Positions 17,089 through 23,944 of a stretch of DNA of 64,000 nucleotides are shown in pieces. How positions within the stretch are numbered: position 1 is the first letter of the stretch; every line of letters starts with the position of its first letter. A program made the position numbers and the translations under genes. The notes below the pieces were generated by a model, which saw nothing but the letters and a program-made list of their open reading frames with translations, ran no database searches and had not been told where the DNA came from. The DNA is from JBNRMR01 sp050942895 (GTDB lineage Bacteria > Bacillota > Clostridia > Christensenellales > UBA1750): the NCBI GenBank assembly GCA_050942895.1, contig JBMNOE010000004.1, positions 62,001 through 126,000 on the forward strand. Reading direction: 5' to 3'.

Positions 17089-17664
17089 ATGAAACGAACA
17101 GCGGTGCTTTTATACCCCAAATTCAGCAACTACGAGATGTCTATCGCAATATATTTGCTTTCGGCTTTAGGCAAGGAATACAAGGTTTTTTCAATCGACG
17201 GAAAGCCCGTCAGAAGCGAATGCGGCCTTTTTGTTTGCAGCGATTGCACCGTGGCGGAGCTTGAAGCAGGCGAGTTTGATTCGCTGCTTCTTACCGGTAG
17301 CAGCGATCCCCAGGCTGTCCTTGACAATGAGGACTACATCGCCTTTATCAAAAGCTTCAATCCTGACCGCTTCAAAGTCGGCGCAATATCCTGCTCACCG
17401 CTGTTTTTGGCCAAGGCAGGCATTTTGGGCGGCCGAAGGGCGCGAAACGGCGCTTACAAGGAGTATGCGCAGAGCCTTCCGTTTGTCCGGGATGAAAATA
17501 TGGACTACTACGAGGACAGCCCCGAGGAGAAGAAGGTAATTTTGGACAGGAACCTTTTGACCGCTGCGGGGGATTCGTTCGCCGAGTTCGCCATGGAGTT
17601 TGCGGTCTTGCTGGGCCTTCGGGAGGAAATCAAGAACCGGAGCTATATTTTTGAGGTTTGTTGA
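17089..17664 (+). CDS. DJ-1/PfpI family protein
   Basis: 191 residues. The N-terminus KRTAVLLYPKFSNYEMSIAIYLLSALG is typical of DJ-1/PfpI. The nucleophile elbow is AISCSPLFLAKAGIL, with the cysteine in A-I-S-C-S-P followed by a helix, and LLTAAGDSFAEFAMEFAVLL near the C-terminus fits the family. The elbow SCSP differs from the common CHG. Members are chaperones, glyoxalases, amidases or regulators; which applies here is unclear. A GGGGGAA ribosome binding site precedes ATG 17089. The next gene starts ten bases after the stop, so they are probably cotranscribed. Confidence 0.8.
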   Translation: MKRTAVLLYPKFSNYEMSIAIYLLSALGKEYKVFSIDGKPVRSECGLFVCSDCTVAELEAGEFDSLLLTGSSDPQAVLDNEDYIAFIKSFNPDRFKVGAISCSPLFLAKAGILGGRRARNGAYKEYAQSLPFVRDENMDYYEDSPEEKKVILDRNLLTAAGDSFAEFAMEFAVLLGLREEIKNRSYIFEVC

Positions 17665-17673
17665 GGCGGATTA

Positions 17674-18201
17674 ATGAGTAAACCACGCGGCATAATCGTA
17701 TTCGGCGCAAATGGAAGCGGCAAGACCACCCTTGGCCGGGAACTGGCGCGCATTTTGGGCTATAAGCATATGGATATAGAGGATTATGCTTTCAGGGAAT
17801 CGGAAATCCCATACACAGATCAGCGATCTAAAGAGGAATGCATGGCGCTGATGCTTGCTGATTTTAAAAAGCACCGCTCGTTTATCATCTCCGCCGTCAC
17901 CGGTGATTTTGGGGACGAGATTCAGCAGCTCTATGAATTGGCTGTCTTTATATCTGCGCCGGTTGGTATCCGGATAGAGCGAATTAAACAGCGGGAATAT
18001 AAGAGGCATGCGCAGCGGGTCCTTGAAGGCGGTGATATGTACGAGCAGAACCTGAAATTCATTGATTTTGTATCTTCGCGTTCTTTGGCAAGTATTGAGC
18101 GATGGGCGGAAATCCTTACCTGCCCTGTGATCCGCATTGATGGCACTGTGGATTGGCGTGAAAATGCGGCAGACATAGCAAGATATGTCTGCGATAGATG
18201 A
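17674..18201 (+). CDS. P-loop NTPase, nucleoside/shikimate kinase-like
   Basis: 175 residues. The Walker A motif is GANGSGKTTLGRELARIL (residues 11-28), followed by MDIEDYAF, where the acidic residues fit substrate or magnesium binding as in shikimate and adenylate kinases. A lid-like basic stretch (RIERIKQREYKRHAQR) and a second hydrophobic strand AVFISAPVG are also typical. It likely phosphorylates a small molecule; the substrate is unknown. GAGGCGG precedes the ATG. The gene is followed by an intrinsic terminator. Confidence 0.75.
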   Translation: MSKPRGIIVFGANGSGKTTLGRELARILGYKHMDIEDYAFRESEIPYTDQRSKEECMALMLADFKKHRSFIISAVTGDFGDEIQQLYELAVFISAPVGIRIERIKQREYKRHAQRVLEGGDMYEQNLKFIDFVSSRSLASIERWAEILTCPVIRIDGTVDWRENAADIARYVCDR

Positions 18202-18259
18202 TAAAGAGAGCGGAAAATCTTTAGAACATTATTTATACCGGCAAGCGGGAGAGGCGAAG

Positions 18260-18288
18260 GAGCGGAAAGAGTCCGCTCTTTATTTTTT
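18260..18288 (+). terminator. intrinsic terminator
   Basis: GAGCGGA-AAGAG-TCCGCTC hairpin (7-bp stem) followed by TTTATTTTTT. It ends the DJ-1/kinase transcript and isolates the following leader region. Confidence 0.8.
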
Positions 18289-18344
18289 GCAGGTGGGGGA
18301 AGGCGTTAACCTAAAGGGGCAACTTTGAATAGTATGAATGGTAC

Positions 18345-18510
18345 TAAGGCAACACCGCGCAAATCGTGCGCGCCGACCCCACAGATCTTTTTGCGTGGAA
18401 GCTGTGTCCGAAATGCCCGCAATAGCGCTGCTATTCCTGTGCTTTTATCCTTGCTTCACACAAAAATCTCCTGCGGTTTCGGCGGTACTCCTTTTGTGGG
18501 GCATTGCCAA
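18345..18510 (+). ncRNA. candidate structured leader RNA or palindromic repeat element
   Basis: About 165 bases between a terminator and the binding-protein gene contain several nested inverted repeats. GGCAA (18348-18352) could pair with TTGCC (18504-18508). Other hairpins are CGCGC/GCGCG near 18356-18372, CACAG/CTGTG (near 18380 and 18402), AATAGC/GCTATT (18421-18435), and CACAAAA (18459-18465) with TTTTGTG (18492-18498). No thiamine, SAM or other riboswitch signature I know matches. A frame open across it continues into the downstream gene, but the ribosome binding site for that gene is at 18517. It could be a cis-regulatory RNA or a repeated palindromic element. Confidence 0.35.
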
Positions 18511-18528
18511 CATTTGGGAGGTATTTCT

Positions 18529-19533
18529 ATGAAAAGAGTTGCTGCACTCCTGCTTGCGGTTCTGATGGCGGCGGTGGTTCTGGGCGCTTGCGGCACTGAC
18601 AAACCCACTGAACAGAGCCTGACGAAGGTTCGACTGGCTGAAGTGACCCACTCGGTATTCTATGCGCCCATGTATGTGGCCATAAATAATGGCTTTTTTG
18701 AGGAGTTTGGCATAGAGATCGAATTGACCAATGCAGGCGGCGCCGATATGGCCATGGCGGCCTTGCTCTCCGGATCGGCGGACGTGGCTTTCATGGGCCC
18801 GGAGGCATCGGTTTACGTCATAAATGAAGGCCGACAGGATGCGCCGGTTATAATCGGCCAACTGACCAACTGCGACGGCGCCTTCCTGGTTAGCCGCGAG
18901 CCTGAGCCGGACTTTAAATGGGAGAATTTGAAGGGCAAGGACATCATTGGCGGGAGAAAAGGCGGCATGCCGGAAATGACTCTCGAATATGTCATCAGGC
19001 TGAACGGAATGGACCCCATGGCCGACATGAACATCGATACATCAGTACAATTCAACCTGATGGGCGGCGCTTTCGTGGGCGGTCAGGGCGACTATGTGAC
19101 GCTGTTTGAGCCGGCAGCCACGGAGGTGGTGCGCCAGGGCCACGGCCATATAGTGGCCTCTGTGGGCGGCGCCGGCGGCAAAGTTCCCTACACATGCTAC
19201 CAGGTTACATCAAATTTCTTGAAGGAGAATGAGGACCTTGCGACCCGCTTCTTGTCCGCCATATACAAGGGCCAGCAATGGGTTCACAGCCATAGCGACA
19301 TGGAGGTGGCGGAGGCGATGGTGACTTCCTTCCCCGACACCACCCTTGCGACTCTTGAAATGGTTGTGACCAACTACCGCTCCATCGACGCCTGGGCTGA
19401 AAACCCCGTCATGACCCAGGAAAGTTATCATCGCCTACTGGATATAATCGACCAGGCGGGTGAACTCAGCAGCAGGCCCTCGTATGATCAGCTTATCAAC
19501 AACAGCATCGCCGAAAAGGTCATCAAAAAATAG
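18529..19533 (+). CDS. ABC transporter substrate-binding lipoprotein (NMT1/SsuA-like), orphan
   Basis: 334 residues from ATG 18529 (GGGAGG at 18516-18521). The signal peptide ends in a lipobox L-G-A-C with Cys21. The mature part is a type II periplasmic-binding fold of the NMT1/THI5/SsuA group: VRLAEVTHSVFYAPMYVAINNGFFEEFGIEIELTNAGG, ALLSGSADVAFMGPEASVY, then LKGKDIIGGRKGGMPEM. Such proteins bind pyrimidine precursors, sulfonates, nitrate or similar small organics outside the membrane. No permease or ATPase gene is adjacent, so it must work with a transporter encoded elsewhere. A structured leader lies upstream, and a terminator directly follows. Confidence 0.85.
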   Translation: MKRVAALLLAVLMAAVVLGACGTDKPTEQSLTKVRLAEVTHSVFYAPMYVAINNGFFEEFGIEIELTNAGGADMAMAALLSGSADVAFMGPEASVYVINEGRQDAPVIIGQLTNCDGAFLVSREPEPDFKWENLKGKDIIGGRKGGMPEMTLEYVIRLNGMDPMADMNIDTSVQFNLMGGAFVGGQGDYVTLFEPAATEVVRQGHGHIVASVGGAGGKVPYTCYQVTSNFLKENEDLATRFLSAIYKGQQWVHSHSDMEVAEAMVTSFPDTTLATLEMVVTNYRSIDAWAENPVMTQESYHRLLDIIDQAGELSSRPSYDQLINNSIAEKVIKK

Positions 19534-19534
19534 T

Positions 19535-19578
19535 AAAAAAAGAGCGGCCGCCGATTTCACGGTGGCTGCTTTTTTATT
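19535..19578. terminator. bidirectional intrinsic terminator
   Basis: AAAAAGAGCGGCCGCCG / CGGTGGCTGCTTTTTT hairpin with poly-A on one side and poly-T on the other, between the convergent binding-protein gene and recR. Confidence 0.75.
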
Positions 19579-19612
19579 TCAGCTTTGTTTTATTATGAGA
19601 AATTATGAAAAA

Positions 19613-20203
19613 CTACATTTCGTGTCGGCCCTGTATCGCCCGGGAAATAGTGATCTCGTCTGTGTATTCAAGCTCGCCGCCGATGGGCATCCCATGAGCG
19701 ATGCGCGACACCTTTATGCCCATGGGCTTGATAAGCCTCGCGACATAGGCGGCCGTGGCCTCGCCCTCGATGTCCGGATTGGTAGCCAAAATAACCTCTT
19801 CCACTTCAACAAGGCGCGTTAAAAGCTCCTTGATGCGTATATCGTCCGGCCCGATCCCGTCCATGGGGGAGATTGCCCCGTGCAGCACATGATACAGCCC
19901 CCGATATTCACGCATCCTCTCGATGGCCGCCACCTCCCGCGGGCCTTTAACCACACAGATGGTATGCCTGTCGCGGCTTTCGTCGCTGCAAATATGGCAG
20001 ATATCTCTGTCGGTGTAGTTGCCGCAGGCGGAGCAGGTGTGGGTGTTGGTCTTTGCATTCAATATGTTCTGTGAAAGCTCCAGCACATCCTCCTCGTGCA
20101 TCGCAAGGATATGGTAGGAGAGCCGCTGCGCTGTCTTTTGGCCCACCCCCGGCAATTTCGCAAGGCTCGCCGTCAGCTTCGCAATGGGATCAATCTGGGC
20201 CAT
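19613..20203 (-). CDS. recR: recombination mediator RecR
   Basis: 196 residues, the usual length. The N-terminal helix-hairpin-helix is LAKLPGVGQKTAQRLSYHIL. The zinc finger is CSACGNYTDRDICHIC. The Toprim domain has VVKGPREVAAIERM and EEVILATNPDIEGEATAAYV, and the C-terminal Walker B-like part ISRAIQGR is present. RecR works with RecO and RecF to load RecA on gapped DNA. It lies three bases after the YbaB-type gene, the standard recR neighbourhood, but dnaX, usually upstream of that pair, is not in this window. Confidence 0.96.
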   Translation of the reverse strand: MAQIDPIAKLTASLAKLPGVGQKTAQRLSYHILAMHEEDVLELSQNILNAKTNTHTCSACGNYTDRDICHICSDESRDRHTICVVKGPREVAAIERMREYRGLYHVLHGAISPMDGIGPDDIRIKELLTRLVEVEEVILATNPDIEGEATAAYVARLIKPMGIKVSRIAHGMPIGGELEYTDEITISRAIQGRHEM

Positions 20204-20206
20204 GGC

Positions 20207-20545
20207 TTAAAAACCCATATTCATGCCGCCGGTGATCTTGCCCATTTCCTGCTCCGTCAGCTCGTTTATCTGCCTGAGGGCCTCATTTACGGCCGCCAGC
20301 ACCATGTCCTCCAGCATCTCCACGTCATCAGGGTCAACCGCTTGAGGGTCTATTTTTATTGAGACAAGCTCCTTTTTGCCGTTGACCTTGGCAGTCACCA
20401 CTCCGCCGCCGACAGAGGCCTCCAGCTCTTTTTCCTCCAGTTCAGCCTGCTTTGCGGCTATCTGCTGCTGCATCTTTTGGGCTTTCATAAGCATCTGCTG
20501 CATATTGCCCCCGCCCATTCCCCCGGGAAATCCGCCTCTTGCCAT
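20207..20545 (-). CDS. ybaB: YbaB/EbfC family nucleoid-associated protein
   Basis: 112 residues. A Gly/Met-rich start (RGGFPGGMGGGNMQQMLMKAQKMQQQ) is followed by the typical amphipathic helix AAKQAELEEKELEASVGGGVVTAKVNGKKELVSIKIDP and a C-terminal helix (MLEDMVLAAVNEALRQ). Members form DNA-binding dimers that bridge or coat DNA. It is directly upstream of recR on the same strand, as in most bacteria, so it is expected to be cotranscribed with it. Confidence 0.92.
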   Translation of the reverse strand: MARGGFPGGMGGGNMQQMLMKAQKMQQQIAAKQAELEEKELEASVGGGVVTAKVNGKKELVSIKIDPQAVDPDDVEMLEDMVLAAVNEALRQINELTEQEMGKITGGMNMGF

Positions 20546-20752
20546 ATATAAACCTCCGAAAAAATCTTTTTGCCTTTTCTTTCTATGGATTTATAAAAAG
20601 TATACATCAAAGCGTCCCAAAAATCAAATTAGGTTGTATTTGATTTTGCCGGATGATATAATTATATCACCGCTTGGCTGTGATATAATTTTTCTTGTAA
20701 TTGTTGGCATAAATTGACATAAAAGCGGAGCTTGAGTTGGAGGAGGTGCTTG

Positions 20753-21325
20753 ATGAATCCATATATTGTGCTGGGAGTTGAAAGCAGTGCCAGCGCGTTT
20801 GAGATCAAACGGGCATATCATGATGCCGTGAAGCGCTGCCATCCCGATAAATATGCCGGCACGCCCGGATATGCATCTGCTCAGGAGGAAATGAAAAAGG
20901 TAAATCTTGCCTATGACATGCTGGCTTCAAAGTTGCGCGAAGGCTATGAAGCCCCGAAGGCGGAGAAAGAAACCGGCGAGGAAGAATACTACGACGGAAT
21001 AGAATATGACCGCCATGCGCTGAAATACGCTTATGATATGGCGATGGAAAAGCGCCTGAGCGAGGCCCTGCTCCTGCTTTCAAAAACAAAGCGCAGGGGC
21101 GCGCGCTGGCACTATGTCCATGCCATTTGCCGCAAAAAGGCCGGGGCTTTTTCTGAGGCCATAGCAGACATCGAGATCGCCATGAAGCTTGACCCGGGAA
21201 ACCTTGACTATCGCGATGAGTGGCGCTCCATCATAGGCCTGAGGACGCGCCGCAGAAAGCGTGCGGCGATGGTCGGCGTGGCGGCGACGGCGGCTGTGGC
21301 CGTGGCGGTAGCGGTGACGCTATAA
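20753..21325 (+). CDS. membrane-anchored J-domain (DnaJ-like) protein
   Basis: 190 residues from ATG 20753, preceded by a strong GGAGGAGGT (20739-20747). Residues 1-70 are a J domain with the HPD motif at 30-32 (RCHPDKY), which in known proteins stimulates Hsp70 ATPase. Residues about 85-150 look like a TPR-type repeat (ALKYAYDMAMEKRLSEALLLL and AFSEAIADIEIAMKLDPGN). The C-terminus is a basic stretch RTRRRKRA followed by one hydrophobic Ala/Val-rich helix that ends the protein, giving a tail-anchored topology with the J domain in the cytoplasm. It lacks the Gly/Phe and zinc regions of DnaJ itself. It probably recruits DnaK to a membrane-bound client. Confidence 0.8.
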   Translation: MNPYIVLGVESSASAFEIKRAYHDAVKRCHPDKYAGTPGYASAQEEMKKVNLAYDMLASKLREGYEAPKAEKETGEEEYYDGIEYDRHALKYAYDMAMEKRLSEALLLLSKTKRRGARWHYVHAICRKKAGAFSEAIADIEIAMKLDPGNLDYRDEWRSIIGLRTRRRKRAAMVGVAATAAVAVAVAVTL

Positions 21326-21371
21326 TCTACTTGTTTTATTTGTCTTTTTCCACTTAAGAATGAAAACATGC

Positions 21372-21410
21372 AAACGGTGAAGAGATTGAAGCTCCTCACC
21401 GTTTTATTTT
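21372..21410 (+). terminator. intrinsic terminator
   Basis: AAACGGTGA / TCACCGTTT 9-bp hairpin (21372-21404) followed by TATTTT. It ends the J-domain gene transcript. Confidence 0.75.
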
Positions 21411-21423
21411 GGAAGCGTCGTGG

Positions 21424-21579
21424 TTATTTTGCCCCTGAAACGATCTGGAATATAGTCCGATATCGATCAGAAAAGGCCCGTTCTGTCCGGTCGCTTAAGT
21501 CGTTATAATCGCCTTCAAAGGCATCTTTTTTCTTTTTTGCACTTCTGGCAACGAGGGGCTGCTTTCTGTTAATACGCAT
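21424..21579 (-). CDS. possible small basic protein
   Basis: A 51-residue frame from ATG 21579, with GGAGAG about nine bases upstream. It begins MRINRKQPLVARSAKKKKD and is charged throughout, ending SDRYRTIFQIVSGAK. The frame is open further upstream to an ATG at 21627. A different frame just above (from about 21680) reads MTKKVATAESHISGEKLRK and could be its frameshifted N-terminus. I do not recognise a family. It may be a small gene, a gene remnant, or chance. Confidence 0.3.
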   Translation of the reverse strand: MRINRKQPLVARSAKKKKDAFEGDYNDLSDRTERAFSDRYRTIFQIVSGAK

Positions 21580-21877
21580 CTTACTACTCTCTCCAGCTTT
21601 CTCGTGGGTAATGGACCTTTCCAGCATGTTTTTCGCAATTTTTCCCCGCTTATGTGACTCTCCGCTGTGGCCACTTTCTTGGTCATCGATGGGATGTCAT
21701 GCAGCAATGTTGCAAGTTCTACAATTTCAGCGCCTGCATCGTATTCATCTGCCGCATTTTACAGAACATATTTGATATGCTCGTGCCAAAAGTTGCATTG
21801 ATCCCTCCTGATATTCCGGATTATTTTCACTGCAAAACATACGTAAGAGGGGGGATTCCAGCGCTCCTTATCATCAT
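21580..21877. other. intergenic stretch with no assigned gene
   Basis: Only short overlapping frames are visible. The minus strand near 21620-21690 may be the broken 5' part of the small basic protein gene. Nothing else can be supported. Confidence 0.3.
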
Positions 21878-21921
21878 AACAAACGCTGATACATCTTTTA
21901 TGACATGTATCAGCGTTTGTT
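21878..21921. repeat. perfect 17-bp inverted repeat downstream of ABC operon 1
   Basis: Arms at 21878-21894 and 21905-21921 are perfectly complementary (AACAAACGCTGATACAT and its reverse complement) with a 10-base loop. It lies 30 bases past the stop of the minus-strand permease gene, so it is probably the 3' end hairpin of that operon. No clear T-run follows on the minus strand, so it may protect the RNA end rather than terminate. Confidence 0.6.
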
Positions 21922-21950
21922 GTATGTTTGCTAAGTTAAAATACGCTTGC

Positions 21951-22832
21951 TTAGCCCTTCAGTGCGCCGATGAGGACGCCCTTTGCAAAATATTTTTGCA
22001 GGAAGGGGTAGACGCAAAGTATTGGCACCGTTGCCACCATAATCGTTGCGTATTTTACCGTCGCTTCGATGGAGCGGTATACATAGGCATCAGTTTCCTC
22101 CTGGAGAGAGCTCATCTGTCCTAAAATGAGAATTTCGCGCAGGACCGACTGCAGGGGATACCTGCTACGGCTGCGCAGATAGATCATCTCTCTGAACCAT
22201 GAGTTCCAGTGAGCCACGCCGTAATAAAGAGCTATAACCGCGATGATGGGCGCTGAAAGTGGTAGCACTATGCGGTAGAGTATCGTCAGTTCTTTTGCGC
22301 CGTCTATCTTTGCGCTTTCTTCAAGGTCAATGGGCAGACCCATGAAATATGTGCGCATCATTATCATGTTGTAAGTGCTGATGGCGCCGGGAAGCACTAT
22401 CGCCCAAACGGTGTCGTACATTCCAAGGGACTGTATCAACAAAAATGAGGGGATAAGGCCGCCGCTTATAAACATTGTCAGCACTATGAAAAACATGATG
22501 TATTTCTTGAAGTAAAGGTTTCTTTTTGCCATAACATATGATGCATGGAAAGTCATTATGAGGTTGATGGCGGTTCCAAAAAGCACATAGTATATGGTGT
22601 TTCCATAGGAAGTGAGCAGCAAAGGGTGCTTGAACAAGAACTGATATGTCTCCAAAGTCAGCCCCTTGGGCCACAGGAACAGCCCCCTGTGGGCGAGCAC
22701 CTGGCTGGGTATGCTGAATGACGCCACGGCCACGTGCCACACGGGATAGAGCGTCACGAGCATTAGAAGGGTCATGAAGACAGTGTTTATCACTATAAAT
22801 ATTCTTTCGCCTACGGTTTTTCTTATAGCCAT
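21951..22832 (-). CDS. carbohydrate ABC transporter permease (LplC/YtcP-like), system 1
   Basis: 293 residues with six membrane helices. The MalG/LplC-type permease features are the early TLYPVWHVAVASFS segment and the EAA loop SAKIDGAKELTILYRIVLPLSAPIIA, which contacts the ATPase. The family end FLQKYFAKGVLIGALKG is present. It forms a heterodimeric channel with the upstream LplB-like permease and takes up an oligosaccharide or uronide delivered by the lipoprotein encoded first in the operon. No ATPase gene is nearby; systems of this type commonly use a shared MsmX-like ATPase encoded elsewhere. GGGGGAAG lies about ten bases before the ATG. Confidence 0.9.
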   Translation of the reverse strand: MAIRKTVGERIFIVINTVFMTLLMLVTLYPVWHVAVASFSIPSQVLAHRGLFLWPKGLTLETYQFLFKHPLLLTSYGNTIYYVLFGTAINLIMTFHASYVMAKRNLYFKKYIMFFIVLTMFISGGLIPSFLLIQSLGMYDTVWAIVLPGAISTYNMIMMRTYFMGLPIDLEESAKIDGAKELTILYRIVLPLSAPIIAVIALYYGVAHWNSWFREMIYLRSRSRYPLQSVLREILILGQMSSLQEETDAYVYRSIEATVKYATIMVATVPILCVYPFLQKYFAKGVLIGALKG

Positions 22833-22853
22833 ATTATTAATCTTCCCCCCTTC

Positions 22854-23819
22854 TTAAAACAGGCTGGTTTCGCTGTACCTGGCGGAAATCCAGTTAGCGG
22901 ACAGCAGGAATATAAGGTTAATGACGGTGTTGAAAAGGTTGACCGCGGTTGAAAAGCTGTAGTTAAAATTCAGCAGCCCCTCCCGGTAAACATATGTCGA
23001 TATGACATCGGACACAACCCAGGTTGCTTCGTTGTACAACAGCAGAACTTTTTCAAAGCCTACGGTCATGAGATCGCCGACGCGAAGTATCATGCGGATT
23101 ATGATCGTCGGGGCGATCCCGGGAATGGTGATGTAGATCGCCTGGGCGAACCTTCCTGCACCGTCGATAATTGCCGATTCATATTGCGCCTGATCGATGC
23201 TGGAAATGGCCGATAGATAAATAATCGATCCCCAACCGATGCCCTGCCATACTCCCGAGATAACATAGATGGTTCTAAAATACCTGGGGACTATAAGAAG
23301 GTTGGTTGAGGAAAGCCTGTCACCCAATATCAGCTTCATCATGTCGCTTAAGATGCCGTCGGTGGTGGTGAACATTCTTATCATACCGCAGATAACAACC
23401 ATTGAGATGAAGTGCGGCATATATGTAATGGTTTGAACTGTGCGCTTAAACCATGACACATGGATTTCGTTCAGCAAGAGCGCCAACAGTATGGGAGCCG
23501 GGAAGCCGAAGAGAAAGCTGAAGAAGCTTAAAAGGAATGTGTTTCTTATAAGCCGGAAAAAATATTGGCCGTTGATGAACCTGTCAAAATGCTTCAGCCC
23601 CACCCATGCGCTGTCAAAGATGCCTTTTACCGGCTTGTAATCCTTAAAAGCAATTGTGATGCCATACATCGGCACATAATGGAATAGGGCGTAATAAACC
23701 AGCATGGGAATCGCAATCATGTATAAGCTTTTGTTTACACGCAAATCCCTGCCTGCTATGGCACACCATCGGCGAAAGCCGGATTGTGGCCTTTGTACGT
23801 TTGTGGTGGTCAAATGCAT
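22854..23819 (-). CDS. carbohydrate ABC transporter permease (LplB/YteP-like), system 1
   Basis: 321 residues. After a basic cytoplasmic leader come six membrane helices. Characteristic blocks are PMLVYYALFHYVPMYGITIAFKDYKP, TITYMPHFISMVVICGMI and the EAA loop SAIIDGAGRFAQAIYITIPGI. The C-terminus ARYSETSLF is nearly identical in the system 2 permease (KFSETSLF). It pairs with the LplC-like permease. AGGAGG is only three to four bases before the ATG at 23819; a TTG six bases further in would be better spaced, so the true start may be there. A long inverted repeat precedes it in the mRNA. Confidence 0.9.
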   Translation of the reverse strand: MHLTTTNVQRPQSGFRRWCAIAGRDLRVNKSLYMIAIPMLVYYALFHYVPMYGITIAFKDYKPVKGIFDSAWVGLKHFDRFINGQYFFRLIRNTFLLSFFSFLFGFPAPILLALLLNEIHVSWFKRTVQTITYMPHFISMVVICGMIRMFTTTDGILSDMMKLILGDRLSSTNLLIVPRYFRTIYVISGVWQGIGWGSIIYLSAISSIDQAQYESAIIDGAGRFAQAIYITIPGIAPTIIIRMILRVGDLMTVGFEKVLLLYNEATWVVSDVISTYVYREGLLNFNYSFSTAVNLFNTVINLIFLLSANWISARYSETSLF

Positions 23820-23839
23820 CTGCCTCCTACAAGTTTATC

Positions 23840-23911
23840 ATAGATGATGGTATATTTGTTTATCATCTATAGCTTTAAAGTTAAGGCAACAAGCGGACCT
23901 GTTGCCTTAAC
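23840..23911 (-). repeat. two intercistronic hairpins between binding protein and permease, system 1
   Basis: A perfect 12-bp stem (23880-23891 with 23900-23911, 8-base loop) and a perfect 9-bp stem (23840-23848 with 23862-23870) lie between the lipoprotein stop and the permease start. There is no poly-U tail. In other ABC operons such hairpins protect the upstream message and let the binding protein be made in excess. Confidence 0.6.
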
Positions 23912-23944
23912 AATTATGGCTTTAATTTGGGTTCGTAGCCTGTT

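Noticed and set aside
18289..18528. TPP riboswitch before the NMT1-like binding protein
   Set aside because: Expected because some NMT1/THI5 proteins carry thiamine precursors, but the conserved CUGAGA and following elements are absent.
18338..18532. 64-codon frame over the structured leader
   Set aside because: It overlaps the binding-protein signal peptide in another frame, has no ribosome binding site, and lies on the inverted repeats, so the RNA structure explains the sequence better.
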